Shown: positions 1 through 10,930, numbered from the stretch's first letter. The stretch: 64,000 nucleotides of DNA from Methylobacterium sp. Leaf123 (GCF_001423405.1 NZ_LMNS01000012.1:533046-597045), one strand, 5' to 3'. Notes: generated from the sequence alone by a model not told the origin. A program made the numbers and translations.

Positions 1-860
1 TCGAGGCCGGCGGCGAAGGCCGGCACGACCGAGAGACCCTTGGCTTCCAGGGCGGCGATGACGCCGTCGTAATGCGCCGTGTTGCCGGCCAGCACGTAGG
101 AGCGCATCAGCAGCAGGCCGACGCGGCCCCGGGCGCCGGCCACGGTCGGCAGGGCGGACAGGCTCTCGCCGACGCGCTCCGCCATGCGCGGATGGTAGAG
201 GCCGGTCTCGGGATAATGCTGGGGCGCGGGCGCGGCGGCGATCTCGCGCCACACGGCGCGGGGGCCGGCGGCGTAGCGCTGTACGAGGAAGCGCACGAGG
301 CTCGCCACGTTCTCGTCCGAGCCCGCGAGCCAGTATTGCAGAGTGAGGAAATAGGCGCGCACGTCCTGCGCCGAGCCGGGGATGAAGCGCAGGATCTTCG
401 GCAGCTTGCGCACCAGCGCCATCTGGCGGGCGGCGTTGCCCTCGGCGCCCGGCTTGCCGCGCAGCCGCTTCAGGAAGTCGAGGGCCGAACGCTTGGTCCC
501 GCTCATGTCGAAGCGGTTGAGCTTGGTCGTGCGCACGATCTCCGAGGCCGAGAGGCAGCCGATCATTGCGTCGCAGCGCTCGCGGCGTGCCAGGATCGCC
601 GGCAGGATCGCCCGGACATGCTCGTCGAGGAACAGCATCGCCGAGACGACGATGTCGGCCCGCGCGATCTCCGCCTCGCAGGCCCGGAGCGCGGCCTTGT
701 CGGTCTCCCACTCCGCGGCGGCGTGGAAGCTCAATGCGAGACCCGGCATCTCAGCCGCGAGCCGCAGGCGCGCCCGTTCCACCGCGCTCGCCAAGTGATT
801 GTCGAGCGTGACGATGGCGACGCGGATGGTGGGCCTATCGGCCGAAATGCGCCTTGGCAT
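1..860 (-). CDS. bchH: Magnesium chelatase subunit H, N-terminal part (cut by window edge)
   Basis: Large subunit of Mg-chelatase, which binds protoporphyrin IX and with BchI and BchD inserts Mg2+ as the first committed step of bacteriochlorophyll synthesis in the cytoplasm. About 286 codons are visible; the gene runs off the left edge. The leftward reading starts [20 protein letters not shown] and continues with the BchH N-terminal pattern (a segment reading [20 protein letters not shown], later [19 protein letters not shown]). The ATG at 860 lies inside the end of bchB, a 26-base overlap that suggests translational coupling; no strong ribosome binding site is visible ahead of it. It is the fourth gene of a bchF-bchN-bchB-bchH operon. 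Longer frames on the opposite strand here are shadows. Confidence 0.93.
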   Translation of the reverse strand, partial: MPRRISADRPTIRVAIVTLDNHLASAVERARLRLAAEMPGLALSFHAAAEWETDKAALRACEAEIARADIVVSAMLFLDEHVRAILPAILARRERCDAMIGCLSASEIVRTTKLNRFDMSGTKRSALDFLKRLRGKPGAEGNAARQMALVRKLPKILRFIPGSAQDVRAYFLTLQYWLAGSDENVASLVRFLVQRYAAGPRAVWREIAAAPAPQHYPETGLYHPRMAERVGESLSALPTVAGARGRVGLLLMRSYVLAGNTAHYDGVIAALEAKGLSVVPAFAAGL

Positions 861-2430
861 CGTAAAGGGTCTCGAGAGTGATGAGCGGGAGCTGCCGCTC
901 TCGGGCGAAGCGCTCGGTGTTGGCGCGGGCCTTCCCGCGCACGAAGAACGGGATCTTCTTCAGCTCCTTCTCGGCATCGGGCGCCCACGGCGCGGTGCGG
1001 ACCGCGTCGGAACCTTGGATCTGGATGGGGGATGGAACGGGCGCGGACGCGAGGGGGGGAGTCTTCGGCGCCCGTTCCACGGCGTCCGCGATTCCGCTCG
1101 GCCCGCGGCCGAGATGAGACGGGGCGGCGCCATCGTGGAATTCGGGATCTTCGCGGAACATCCCGAGGAGATGTTCCTCCAGCCCCATCATCAGGGGGTG
1201 CACGAGGGTGTCGAACAGGACGTTGGCGCCCTCGAAACCCATCTGCGGCGAGTGGCGGGCGGGAAAATCCTGGACGTGGATCGGCGCCGAGATCACCGCG
1301 CAGGGGATGCCGAGCCGCTTGGCGATGTGGCGCTCCATCTGCGTGCCGAGCACGAGTTCGGGGGCCGCCGCCTGGATCGCCGCCTCGACGTCGAGGTAGT
1401 CGTCGGTGATCGTCGCCTCGATCCCGTGGAGGGCGGCTTCCGCCCGGACCTCGCGGGCGAATTCGCGGGTATAGGTGCCGAGCCCGACGAGCTTGAACCC
1501 GAGTTCGTGCGCGGCGACGCGGGCGAGAGCCAGCGCGTGGGTGGCGTCTCCGAACACGAAAACGCGCTTACCCGTGAGATAGGTCGAATCGACCGACCGG
1601 CTGTACCAGGGCAGGCGCGAGGGCGCGTTGGCGAGGATGGGCGCGGGATCGACGCCGGCCAATGCCGCCACCGCTTCGACGAAGCGCGTCGTTGCACCGA
1701 CACCGATCGGCACCACATCGACGAATGGCTGCCGGAACGACTTTTCGAGGTACTGCGCGGCGCTGCGCGCCACTTCGGGATAGAGCACGATGTTGAAGTC
1801 GGCCTCGCCGAGCCGGACGAGATCGGCGGGCGTGGCGCCGAGGGGTGCCACCACGTTCACCGCGATCCCGAGGCCTTCGAGGAGGCGCCGGACCTCGATC
1901 AGGTCGTCGCGGTGGCGAAAGCCGAGGGCGGTGGGGCCGAGGATGTTGCAGGCGGGGCGCCGCCCGTCGCGCGGGGCGCGCTCGCCGGGAGCGCCGGCCA
2001 GGGCGCGCACGAGGCGGTAGAAGGTCTCGGAGGCGCCCCAGTTCTCCTTCTTCTGGTAGGCCGGCAATTCCAGCGGGATCACCGGGATCGGCAGGGCGAG
2101 CGCCTTGGCGAGGCCGCCCGGATCGTCCTGGATCAGCTCGGCGGTGCAGGAGGCGCCGACGATCATCGCCTGAGGCTGAAAGCGCGCGTAGGCGGCGGCG
2201 ACCGCGTCCTTGAAGATCGCCGCGGTGTCGCGGCCGAGATCCTGGGCCTGGAAGGTGGTGTAGGTGACCGGCGGGCGCTTGGCACGCCGCTCGATCATCG
2301 TGAAGAGCAGGTCGGCATAGGTGTCGCCCTGGGGAGCGTGCAGCACGTAGTGCAGCCCCTCCATCGCGGTGGCGACCCGCATGGCGCCGATATGCGGCGG
2401 TCCCTCATAGGTCCAGACGGTGAGCTGCAT
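835..2430 (-). CDS. bchB: Light-independent protochlorophyllide reductase subunit B
   Basis: BchB forms the catalytic BchN2-BchB2 component of dark-operative protochlorophyllide oxidoreductase (DPOR), which reduces ring D of protochlorophyllide using electrons from BchL. The protein is 531 residues, in the family range. Asp36 (in [10 protein letters not shown]) is in the position of the known aspartate ligand that BchB gives to the [4Fe-4S] cluster shared with BchN. The last ~50 residues ([20 protein letters not shown]) are the PCP-reductase tail typical of BchB. A Pro/Ser/Ala-rich linker separates this tail from the catalytic core. The ATG at 2430 follows the bchN stop after 5 bases. The bchL partner is not in the window. 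Confidence 0.97.
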   Translation of the reverse strand: MQLTVWTYEGPPHIGAMRVATAMEGLHYVLHAPQGDTYADLLFTMIERRAKRPPVTYTTFQAQDLGRDTAAIFKDAVAAAYARFQPQAMIVGASCTAELIQDDPGGLAKALALPIPVIPLELPAYQKKENWGASETFYRLVRALAGAPGERAPRDGRRPACNILGPTALGFRHRDDLIEVRRLLEGLGIAVNVVAPLGATPADLVRLGEADFNIVLYPEVARSAAQYLEKSFRQPFVDVVPIGVGATTRFVEAVAALAGVDPAPILANAPSRLPWYSRSVDSTYLTGKRVFVFGDATHALALARVAAHELGFKLVGLGTYTREFAREVRAEAALHGIEATITDDYLDVEAAIQAAAPELVLGTQMERHIAKRLGIPCAVISAPIHVQDFPARHSPQMGFEGANVLFDTLVHPLMMGLEEHLLGMFREDPEFHDGAAPSHLGRGPSGIADAVERAPKTPPLASAPVPSPIQIQGSDAVRTAPWAPDAEKELKKIPFFVRGKARANTERFARERQLPLITLETLYDAKAHFGR

Positions 2431-2435
2431 GGCCG

Positions 2436-4204
<1,769 letters not shown>

Positions 4205-4259
4205 GGCGTCCGCCCTCGCTCGCCCTTCGGCCCCGTCTTCGGAGACCTCGACGCCCTGA

Positions 4260-4323
4260 GCCTAGGCCGCGTCGCCTAAAAGTGTCAATCCAAGTTGACG
4301 GTCGTTCCAGATTACATTTCTCA
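4260..4323. promoter_or_regulatory. Divergent bchF / ppaA promoters with PpsR-type operator
   Basis: An inverted repeat at 4283-4300 reads TGTCAA-N6-TTGACG, one base off the PpsR/CrtJ consensus TGT-N12-ACA (final triplet ACG). Its two arms double as -35 hexamers pointing outward: TTGACA on the minus strand (4288-4283) towards bchF, with a weak -10 near 4265-4259, and TTGACG on the plus strand (4295-4300) towards ppaA, with a weak -10 near 4318-4323. A repressor bound here would cover both promoters. The operator call rests on sequence match and on ppsR lying 1.1 kb away. Confidence 0.6.
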
Positions 4324-4461
4324 TTGGGTCGATGGGGCCGGGGATTGCCAATCGTGAGCGGAAGCGTATCGTTGTGCTACACGCGTCCGTTGCCCTGGTG
4401 CCGATTCAGCGCATTAAATTGCACGCTGCATCCACCGAGCCGCATCCTCAGGGAGACGCCC

Positions 4462-5349
4462 ATGGGCGACTGGAGGCATTTCGGCGAGCGTCTCGAATAT
4501 CCTGCCGTGTCACCGGAATGCGGTGTCGTGGCCGAGCCGCTTGTCCCCTCAGCGTTCGAGCTGCAGCCCGATGGAGTCGGGATGCGCCGACAATTGGCGA
4601 GCGTGGTCGAGGCGGAGATCCTGCCCCGGCTGATGCTGGCTCACCGGGATCGGGCGGCGCCTCGGCCCCCGGTCGCCGGTCGCCAGCCGACATCAGAAGA
4701 AGTCCAGCGGCTCAGCGACCTGTTGCTCGCCCGCACGGATACGGACCTCGCCCCCCATCTCCTACGCATCCTCGACGAGGGGCTGACCCTCGAAGGCATG
4801 CTTGTCGATCTGCTGGCGCCGGTGGCGCGGCATCTCGGCTGGCTCTGGGAGGAGGATGCCTGCGATTTCGTCGACGTGACCGTGGCCCTCGGGCGCCTCC
4901 AGGCGGCGACGCGCGACCTGTGCGCGCGGTTCGAGAGCGATGCGGTCGATCCCGCGGGGCGGAGCATCCTCTTGCTGCCGGGGCCGGGGGAGACACATGT
5001 GTTCTGCCTGTCGCTGGTCGCCACCATCTTCCGCGAATCGGGGTGGGACGTGACCACTACCGGCACTCAATCGAGCCTCGACGCGGCGGATCTCGTCCGC
5101 ATGGAATGGTTCGACATCCTCGGGCTGACTTTGTCCTGCGACGTATTCCTGCCCGCCCTCACCGACCGGATTCGTGCCCTGCGCGCCGCTTCGTGCAACA
5201 CGCGGATCAAAGTCTTGGTCGGCGGCCCCTATTTTGCCCGGAATCCTGATCACGTCCGCCTTGTCGGCGCGGATGGCACAGCGGAAGATGGGCGTCTTGC
5301 ACCGCTCATTGCGGAAAGCTTGCTTGAAATGCGGACGCGAGCCTGTTGA
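4462..5349 (+). CDS. ppaA: Cobalamin-binding anti-repressor of PpsR (PpaA/AerR)
   Basis: PpaA/AerR proteins bind cobalamin through a Rossmann-type B12 domain and counteract PpsR/CrtJ repression of photosynthesis genes. A helical region is followed by WLWEEDACDFVDVTVALGRL (about residues 128-147) and the B12-domain motif GPGETHVFCLSLVATIF (about 174-190, His179), then a C-terminal GGPYF segment. The start is placed at ATG 4462, six bases after GGGAGA; the frame is open back to 4282 but that would run into the operator. The gene lies 27 bases upstream of ppsR, the usual pairing. The 5' untranslated region from the proposed promoter would be about 130 bases. Confidence 0.9.
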   Translation: MGDWRHFGERLEYPAVSPECGVVAEPLVPSAFELQPDGVGMRRQLASVVEAEILPRLMLAHRDRAAPRPPVAGRQPTSEEVQRLSDLLLARTDTDLAPHLLRILDEGLTLEGMLVDLLAPVARHLGWLWEEDACDFVDVTVALGRLQAATRDLCARFESDAVDPAGRSILLLPGPGETHVFCLSLVATIFRESGWDVTTTGTQSSLDAADLVRMEWFDILGLTLSCDVFLPALTDRIRALRAASCNTRIKVLVGGPYFARNPDHVRLVGADGTAEDGRLAPLIAESLLEMRTRAC

Positions 5350-5376
5350 TAAGGGCGCTTTCAGCGCCATTACGAA

Positions 5377-6837
5377 GTGTTGACCTTGAGCAGCTTGGCG
5401 AGCCCCTCTCCCCGGCGCCCCTCTCCGGCGCTGCAACAGGCAGCCGGTCTCCTCGATGGCGAGGCGGCCGGGCTGCTGATTGCTGCAACCTCCGATCTCT
5501 CCCTCGTGGTCGATCATCACGGGATCATCCGCGATACGATGACCGGCCGGGCCGACCTTGAGGGACAGGGCATCGAAACCTGGCTCGGGAAGCCCTGGAT
5601 CGACACCGTCACGGTCGAGAGCCGGCCCAAGATCGATGCGCTGCTGCGCGATGCGGCGCCCGGCACGATGACCCGCTGGCGGCAGGTCAACCATCCCTCC
5701 CCCACCGGCACCGACCTGCCGATTCGCTACGCCACTTTGCGTCCGCGCCAGGATGGGCCGATCATCGTGGTCGGTCAGGATCTGCGGACGATCGCGGCGT
5801 TGCAGCGGCGTCTGGCCGAGACGCAGCAGGCGTTGGAGCGGGACTACGACCGGCTGCGCACCGCCGAGACCCGCTACAAACTCCTGTTCCAGCTCTCCGG
5901 TGAACCGGTTCTGGTGGTCGATGCCGGCACACGGCGGGTGACGGAGATCAACCCGGCGGCGATGCGGCTGCTCGGCCGGCCGCAGAAGCGCGTGATCGGC
6001 CAGGATGCGGCGGACCTGTTCGACGCGGGCAGCCTGCGGGATTTGCAGAACCTGTTTGCCGGCCTGCGCGTCACCGGGCAGGCGACGGATCTCGTCGCGC
6101 CCTTGGCCGGCGGCCGGGGTGACGTCCGGGTCTCCGCCTCCCTGTTCCGTGGCGAGGGCACGACCTCGGTGCTGCTGCGCCTCGCCACGCTCGTTGCGGC
6201 GGCGCCGGAGCGCATCGAGTTCGGACGGGGCGCACTCGATATCATCCAGCGGATGCCGGAGGGCTTCGTCGTCACCGACGCTTCGCGCCGTATCCTCACC
6301 GCCAACACCGCCTTCCTCGATCTCACCCAGCACGCCACCGAGGAGCAGGTCCGCGGCCGGACCCTCGACAACTGGCTCGGCCGTGGGGAAACGGATGCGC
6401 TCGCGCTGTTCGCGATGCTGCGCGATCACGGCTCGGTGCGCCATTTCTCGACGGCGATGCGCGGCCAGTACGGCTCCGTGGAGGAGGTGGAGGTTGCCGC
6501 CGTCTCCACCTCTCACGCCGATCAGCCCTGTTTCGGCTTCACCGTCCGCGCGACGCCGCGGCGGGCGGCCCCGGTCCACGCCAGCGGCGGGCACGACCTG
6601 CCCCGCTCGGTCGAGCAGATGACCGAACTCGTGGGCCGCGTGTCCATGAAGGCCCTGGTGCGCGAGACGACCGACCTCATCGAGAAGCTGTGCATCGAGG
6701 CGGCGCTACGCATCACGCGCGACAACCGCGCTTCGGCGGCGGAGATGCTCGGCCTGAGCCGTCAGGGCCTCTACGCGAAGATGCGCCGCTACGGTATCGG
6801 CGACCTCGACGGCAACGACCCTGAGTTGACGTCCTAG
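5377..6837 (+). CDS. ppsR: Photosynthesis gene repressor PpsR/CrtJ
   Basis: Redox-responsive repressor of bch, crt and puc genes, binding TGT-N12-ACA. The 486-residue protein has an N-terminal PAS-like region (about 30-145), a coiled-coil linker (about 135-165), PAS domains at about 166-275 and 285-395, and a C-terminal Fis-type helix-turn-helix (about 440-475; AAEMLGLSRQGLYAKMRRYG). It starts with GTG at 5377. Only two cysteines are present: Cys439 in the helix-turn-helix (EKLCIEAAL, equivalent to the C-terminal redox cysteine) and Cys385. No cysteine lies in the region holding the first redox cysteine of Rhodobacter PpsR. Its gene follows ppaA, and its own operators are nearby. Confidence 0.93.
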   Translation: MLTLSSLASPSPRRPSPALQQAAGLLDGEAAGLLIAATSDLSLVVDHHGIIRDTMTGRADLEGQGIETWLGKPWIDTVTVESRPKIDALLRDAAPGTMTRWRQVNHPSPTGTDLPIRYATLRPRQDGPIIVVGQDLRTIAALQRRLAETQQALERDYDRLRTAETRYKLLFQLSGEPVLVVDAGTRRVTEINPAAMRLLGRPQKRVIGQDAADLFDAGSLRDLQNLFAGLRVTGQATDLVAPLAGGRGDVRVSASLFRGEGTTSVLLRLATLVAAAPERIEFGRGALDIIQRMPEGFVVTDASRRILTANTAFLDLTQHATEEQVRGRTLDNWLGRGETDALALFAMLRDHGSVRHFSTAMRGQYGSVEEVEVAAVSTSHADQPCFGFTVRATPRRAAPVHASGGHDLPRSVEQMTELVGRVSMKALVRETTDLIEKLCIEAALRITRDNRASAAEMLGLSRQGLYAKMRRYGIGDLDGNDPELTS

Positions 6838-6911
6838 GTCATTTTTCGGTGATCGGCGCTATAGTGCATCGAGCAAAAAAGGCTGACACCACCCTCTTAT
6901 TTTAGGTCGTG

Positions 6912-6952
6912 TGTAAAGCTTGCTTGACACACGCGGCGGGGCGCCGATAGCT
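6912..6952 (+). promoter_or_regulatory. bchG promoter with perfect PpsR operator
   Basis: Positions 6912-6929 give TGT-N12-ACA exactly, the PpsR/CrtJ consensus. The right half overlaps a consensus -35 TTGACA (6924-6929), followed after 17 bases by ATAGCT (6947-6952) as a moderate -10. The bchG ATG at 6960 lies only about 7-8 bases past the -10, so the transcript would be leaderless or nearly so. Bound PpsR would block RNA polymerase directly. Confidence 0.7.
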
Positions 6953-6959
6953 TTCGGGC

Positions 6960-7847
6960 ATGGCAACCCCCGCGCCGAGCGCCATCCTCGAGCTCCTCAA
7001 GCCCATCACGTGGTTCGCACCGATGTGGGCTTTCGGCTGCGGGGTGGTCTCCTCCGGTCAGACGCCCTCCGGGCAGTGGTTGGTCATTGCCGCGGGTGTG
7101 CTGCTCGCCGGGCCCCTGGTCTGCGCCACGAGCCAAGCGGCCAACGATTGGTTCGACCGCCATGTCGATGCGATCAACGAGCCGCACCGGCCGATCCCCT
7201 CGGGGCGCATTCCCGGCCGTTGGGGCCTTTACCTCGCCGCCGGCTGGACGGTCCTGTCGCTGGCTGTGGCCGCGATGCTCGGTCCCTGGATCCTCGGTGC
7301 GGCCCTGTTCGGCCTCGTGCTCGCTTGGATCTACTCGGCGCCCCCGTTCCGGCTGAAGCAGAACGGCTGGTGGGGCAATTCGGCGGTGGCGCTCTGCTAC
7401 GAGGGGTTGCCCTGGTTCACGGGCGCCGCCGTGATGGCCGCCGCGATGCCCGACCGGCGGGTGCTTCTCGTCGCCCTGCTCTACTCGGTCGGCGCGCACG
7501 GCATCATGACCCTCAACGACTTCAAGTCGGTGGAGGGGGACCGGGCCATGGGCCTGCGCTCGCTGCCGGTGCAACTCGGCTCCGACCGCGCGGCGCGCTT
7601 CGCCTGCCTCGTCATGGCCCTGCCGCAGATGGTGGTGGTCGCGCTCCTCCTCCATTGGGAGCGTCCCTGGCATGCGGCTTTGATCGGCGTCCTGCTCGTC
7701 GGGCAACTCGTCCTGATGACGCATTTCCTGAAGGCGCCCCGCGCTCGCGCCGCTTGGTACAACGGCACCGGCACGACGCTCTACGTCTTCGGCATGTTGG
7801 CCTCGGCTTTCGCCCTTCGCCCGCTCGTGCAAGGGCTGGCGCCATGA
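6960..7847 (+). CDS. bchG: Bacteriochlorophyll synthase (UbiA family)
   Basis: Membrane prenyltransferase esterifying bacteriochlorophyllide a with geranylgeranyl diphosphate. It is 295 residues with about nine hydrophobic spans. The UbiA aspartate-rich motif NDWFDRHVDAINEPHRPIPS is at residues 62-81 and a second NDFKSVEGDRAMG motif is near 185. No ribosome binding site is evident before the ATG, consistent with the near-leaderless promoter. The stop overlaps the next gene's start (ATGA at 7844-7847), so bchG and the PucC-family gene are probably coupled. Confidence 0.95.
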   Translation: MATPAPSAILELLKPITWFAPMWAFGCGVVSSGQTPSGQWLVIAAGVLLAGPLVCATSQAANDWFDRHVDAINEPHRPIPSGRIPGRWGLYLAAGWTVLSLAVAAMLGPWILGAALFGLVLAWIYSAPPFRLKQNGWWGNSAVALCYEGLPWFTGAAVMAAAMPDRRVLLVALLYSVGAHGIMTLNDFKSVEGDRAMGLRSLPVQLGSDRAARFACLVMALPQMVVVALLLHWERPWHAALIGVLLVGQLVLMTHFLKAPRARAAWYNGTGTTLYVFGMLASAFALRPLVQGLAP

Positions 7848-9223
7848 CCCACGCGCCCGCCGCCGTCTCTCGATCGTTTTCTCGATCGTTCTCGTGGCTC
7901 CAGATCGTCCGGCTCGGCCTCGTCCAGACCGCGCTCGGGGCGGTCGTGGTTCTCATGACATCGACCATCAACCGGGTGATGGTGGTGGAGCTGGCGCTGC
8001 CCGCGATGGTGCCCGGCGCCCTCGTTGCCCTGCACTACGCCACGCAGGTGCTGCGTCCGCGCTGGGGTTACGGCTCCGATGTCGGGGGGCGTCGCACGCC
8101 GTGGATCGTCGGCGGCATGGCCGCGCTCTGCCTCGGCGGTTTCGGCGCCGCGGCGGCGACCGCGCTCGCGGCAAGCCACCTCGCCGCCGGCCTCGCGCTC
8201 GCCGTCCTGTCCTTTCTCTTCGTCGGCATGGGCGCGGGGGCCGCGGGCACCTTGCTCCTCGTCCTGCTCGCGACCGGGGTGGAACCCGCGCGCCGGGGCG
8301 CGGCGGCGACCATCGTCTGGGTGCTGATGATCGCCGGCTTTGCCGTCACCGCGCCGCTGGCCGGCCACTTCCTCGATCCGTTCTCGGGCGCGCGGCTCGT
8401 CGCCGTGTCGGGCACCGTCTCCCTCATCGCCTTCGCCGTGGCTGTGCTGGCGGTGGCCGGCATCGAACCGCGCCGCCGCGAGGCCGCTGCCGGCCGGGCC
8501 GAGACGAAGCCGCCCTTCCGCGCGGTGCTGGCGCAGGTGCTGGCCGAGCCCGCGGCCCGGCGCTTCACTGTCTTCATCTTCGTTTCGATGCTCGCCTACA
8601 GCGCCCAAGAGCTGATCCTCGAGCCCTATGCCGGCCTCGTCTTCGCGATGACGCCGGGGGCGACGACCAAGCTGGCCGGGCTCCAGCACGGCGGCGTGCT
8701 CGCCGGCATGCTGTTCGTGGCCGGCGTCACCGTATTCATCGGCGGGCCGGTGCTGGGTTCGCTGAAGCTCTGGACGGCCATCGGCTGCGGGCTCTCGGCT
8801 CTGGCGCTCGGGACGATCGCCCTTGGCGGTCCGGTCGGGCCCGACTTCCCCTTGCGCGCGGCGGTGGCTGGCCTCGGCTTCGGCAACGGCGTCTACGCCG
8901 TGGCGGCGATCGGCTCGATGATGGCGCTGGCCGGGCGCGGCGGCGAGGCCGAGCGCGGCACCCGCATGGGCGTCTGGGGTGCGGCTCAGGGCGTGGCCTT
9001 CGGTGCCGGCGGCTTCCTCGGCACGCTCGCGGTCGATCTCGCCCGCCTCGTCACCGCCGAACCCGTCTACGCCTACGCCACGGTGTTCGCGGCGGAAGGC
9101 GTCCTGTTCCTCGTCGCCCTGCTCATCAGCCTGCGCGTCGAGCATGTCACCGTCGGCCGGCGGCACAACCCGCTGACCGAGACGGCCTCCTTCCAGCTCA
9201 ACCCCGGCTTCGAGGCGCGGTAA
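7844..9223 (+). CDS. PucC/LhaA-family (BCH2) major facilitator protein
   Basis: A 459-residue polytopic membrane protein with about 12 hydrophobic spans, of the BCH2 subfamily of the major facilitator superfamily that includes PucC, LhaA and the ORF428-type carrier between bchG and bchP. Family members are thought to help deliver bacteriochlorophyll to light-harvesting complexes. Recognisable features are LRPRWGYGSDVGGRRTPWI after the second span and AYSAQELILEPYAG in the second half. It is coupled to bchG by ATGA and followed 4 bases later by bchP, the usual bchG-(carrier)-bchP order. The exact substrate is not deducible from sequence. Confidence 0.88.
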   Translation: MTHAPAAVSRSFSRSFSWLQIVRLGLVQTALGAVVVLMTSTINRVMVVELALPAMVPGALVALHYATQVLRPRWGYGSDVGGRRTPWIVGGMAALCLGGFGAAAATALAASHLAAGLALAVLSFLFVGMGAGAAGTLLLVLLATGVEPARRGAAATIVWVLMIAGFAVTAPLAGHFLDPFSGARLVAVSGTVSLIAFAVAVLAVAGIEPRRREAAAGRAETKPPFRAVLAQVLAEPAARRFTVFIFVSMLAYSAQELILEPYAGLVFAMTPGATTKLAGLQHGGVLAGMLFVAGVTVFIGGPVLGSLKLWTAIGCGLSALALGTIALGGPVGPDFPLRAAVAGLGFGNGVYAVAAIGSMMALAGRGGEAERGTRMGVWGAAQGVAFGAGGFLGTLAVDLARLVTAEPVYAYATVFAAEGVLFLVALLISLRVEHVTVGRRHNPLTETASFQLNPGFEAR

Positions 9224-9227
9224 CGCC

Positions 9228-10421
9228 ATGACAGACCACGACGCTTCCGAAACCTTCGACGTCGTGGTGGTGGGGGGCGGCCCCGCGGGGTCGATCGCAG
9301 CCGCCGACCTTGCCGCCTCCGGGCGGCGGGTGCTGCTCCTCGACAAGGCGGGGCGGATCAAGCCCTGCGGCGGCGCGATCCCGCCGCGGCTGATCCGCGA
9401 CTTCGCGATTCCCGACGCGCAACTCGTCGCCCGCATCCGGTGCGCCCGGATGGTGGCGCCGAGCGCCCGCGCGGTCGATATGCCGGTCGGCGACGGCTTC
9501 GTCGGCATGGTCGATCGCGAGCATTTCGATCCGTATCTGCGCGAGCGGGCCGCGCTCGCCGGGGCGGATCTGCGCGACGGCCTGTTCGAACGCATCACCC
9601 GCGATCGCACAGGTTCCGCCACGGTGCATTACCGCTCCGGCAAAGGCGGCGCGGAACACCGGGCGCAGGCCCGCCTTGTCATCGGTGCCGACGGGGCGAC
9701 CTCCACGGTCGGACGCGCCGAGATTCCGGGGCATGCCCGGATGCGCCAGGTCTTCGCCTATCACGAGATCATCCGGCGCCCAGCGGAGGCCGGGCACGAC
9801 GGCGCGCGCTGCGACGTCTACTACCAGGGCCGCCTCTCGCCGGATTTCTACGCCTGGATCTTTCCCCATGGCGACACCGTCAGCGTCGGCACCGGCAGCG
9901 CCCGCAAGGGCTTCTCCCTGCGATCCGCGATCCGCGATCTGCGCGCCGATACCGGCCTCGATGCCTGCGAGACGATCCGCCGGGAAGGCGCGCCGCTGCC
10001 GCTCAAGCCGCTGCGGCGCTGGGACAACGGACGCGACGTGCTCCTCGCGGGCGATGCGGCGGGCGTCGTCGCGCCGGCCTCCGGCGAGGGCATCTACTAC
10101 GCGATGCTCGGTGGTCGCCTCGCCGCCGAGGCTGCGGGCGCCTTCCTCGCAACCGGCGATGCCCGCGCCCTCGCCCAGGCGCGGAAGCGGTTCATGCGGC
10201 TGCACGGACGCGTCTTCTGGATCCTCGGGATGATGCAGTGGGTTTGGTATCGCAGCGACACCCTGCGGGAGCGCTTCGTCTCGATCTGCAAGGACAAGGA
10301 CGTCCAGCAGCTCACCTGGGACGCCTACATGAACAAGGAGCTGGTGCGCGCCAAACCCGCCGCGCATGCACGGATCTTCTTCAAGGATCTCGCGCATCTG
10401 TTCCGCTGGGTCTCGCCGTGA
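9228..10421 (+). CDS. bchP: Geranylgeranyl bacteriochlorophyll reductase
   Basis: FAD-dependent reductase that saturates the geranylgeranyl tail of bacteriochlorophyll to phytyl. The 397-residue protein has the dinucleotide-binding motif VVVVGGGPAGSIAA (about residues 12-25), the family motif LLDKAGRIKPCGGAIPP (about 43-59), and LLAGDAAGVVAPASGEGIYY (about 269-288). The C-terminal helix ends HLFRWVSP. Its stop overlaps the GTG start of tspO (GTGA), so the genes from bchG to tspO form one tightly packed operon. Confidence 0.95.
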   Translation: MTDHDASETFDVVVVGGGPAGSIAAADLAASGRRVLLLDKAGRIKPCGGAIPPRLIRDFAIPDAQLVARIRCARMVAPSARAVDMPVGDGFVGMVDREHFDPYLRERAALAGADLRDGLFERITRDRTGSATVHYRSGKGGAEHRAQARLVIGADGATSTVGRAEIPGHARMRQVFAYHEIIRRPAEAGHDGARCDVYYQGRLSPDFYAWIFPHGDTVSVGTGSARKGFSLRSAIRDLRADTGLDACETIRREGAPLPLKPLRRWDNGRDVLLAGDAAGVVAPASGEGIYYAMLGGRLAAEAAGAFLATGDARALAQARKRFMRLHGRVFWILGMMQWVWYRSDTLRERFVSICKDKDVQQLTWDAYMNKELVRAKPAAHARIFFKDLAHLFRWVSP

Positions 10422-10927
10422 GCGGCCTGCTGGCCGGCGGCTGGGGACCGCCCATTGTCGCCGCCCTGGTGGCCCTCGCTGTCGCGGCGGCGGGCGGCGT
10501 CGCGACCCGGACGGACGCTTGGTATCGCCGCCTGCGCGTGCCCGGTTGGAAGCCGCCGGATTGGGCGTTCGGTCCGGTCTGGACCATCATCTTCGTCCTT
10601 ACCACCGCCTCCGCGATCATCGCCTGGAACGCCGATCCGGACCCGGCCGCGCGGGGCCGGCTCGTGGCGGTCCTTGCCGTCAACGGCGTGCTCAACATCG
10701 CCTGGAGCGTGATCTTCTTCCGGCTGCAGCGGCCCGATTGGGCCTTCGCCGAGGTGCTGCTGCTGTGGCTCTCCATCCTCGCCGTGATGGTCACCGTCGG
10801 TCAGGTCTCGACGCCCGCCGCCCTGCTCAACCTTCCCTATCTCGCCTGGGTCAGCGTCGCCGCCCTCCTGAACCTCACCATCGTCCGGCTCAATCCGCGC
10901 TTCGGGCCGCGTTTCGGGAGCGCGTGA
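10418..10927 (+). CDS. tspO: TspO/MBR family tryptophan-rich sensory protein
   Basis: A 169-residue protein with five hydrophobic spans, homologous to bacterial TspO and the mitochondrial benzodiazepine receptor, which bind porphyrins; in Rhodobacter TspO modulates photosynthesis gene expression. The signature WYRRLRVPGWKPPDWAFGP is at about residues 33-51, and NGVLNIAWSVIFFRLQRPDW follows around 91. The start is GTG at 10418, overlapping the bchP stop. Its position in the bch operon fits a role in tetrapyrrole handling. Confidence 0.93.
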   Translation: MSGLLAGGWGPPIVAALVALAVAAAGGVATRTDAWYRRLRVPGWKPPDWAFGPVWTIIFVLTTASAIIAWNADPDPAARGRLVAVLAVNGVLNIAWSVIFFRLQRPDWAFAEVLLLWLSILAVMVTVGQVSTPAALLNLPYLAWVSVAALLNLTIVRLNPRFGPRFGSA

Positions 10928-10930
10928 GCG

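Noticed and set aside
4366..4392. Second PpsR site in the ppaA leader (TTGTGCTACACG)
   Set aside because: The TGT and ACA triplets are only 3 bases apart, not 12.
4282..4461. N-terminal 60-residue extension of PpaA from GTG 4282
   Set aside because: It would begin inside the PpsR operator and promoter; ATG 4462 has a good ribosome site and begins the family-like sequence.
4762..6594. Leftward 610-codon open frame opposite ppaA and ppsR
   Set aside because: Arg/Gly/Asp-rich shadow; ppsR and ppaA are unmistakable on the other strand.
7781..9622. Leftward 613-codon open frame opposite the PucC-family gene and bchP
   Set aside because: Shadow frame without hydrophobic or family features.
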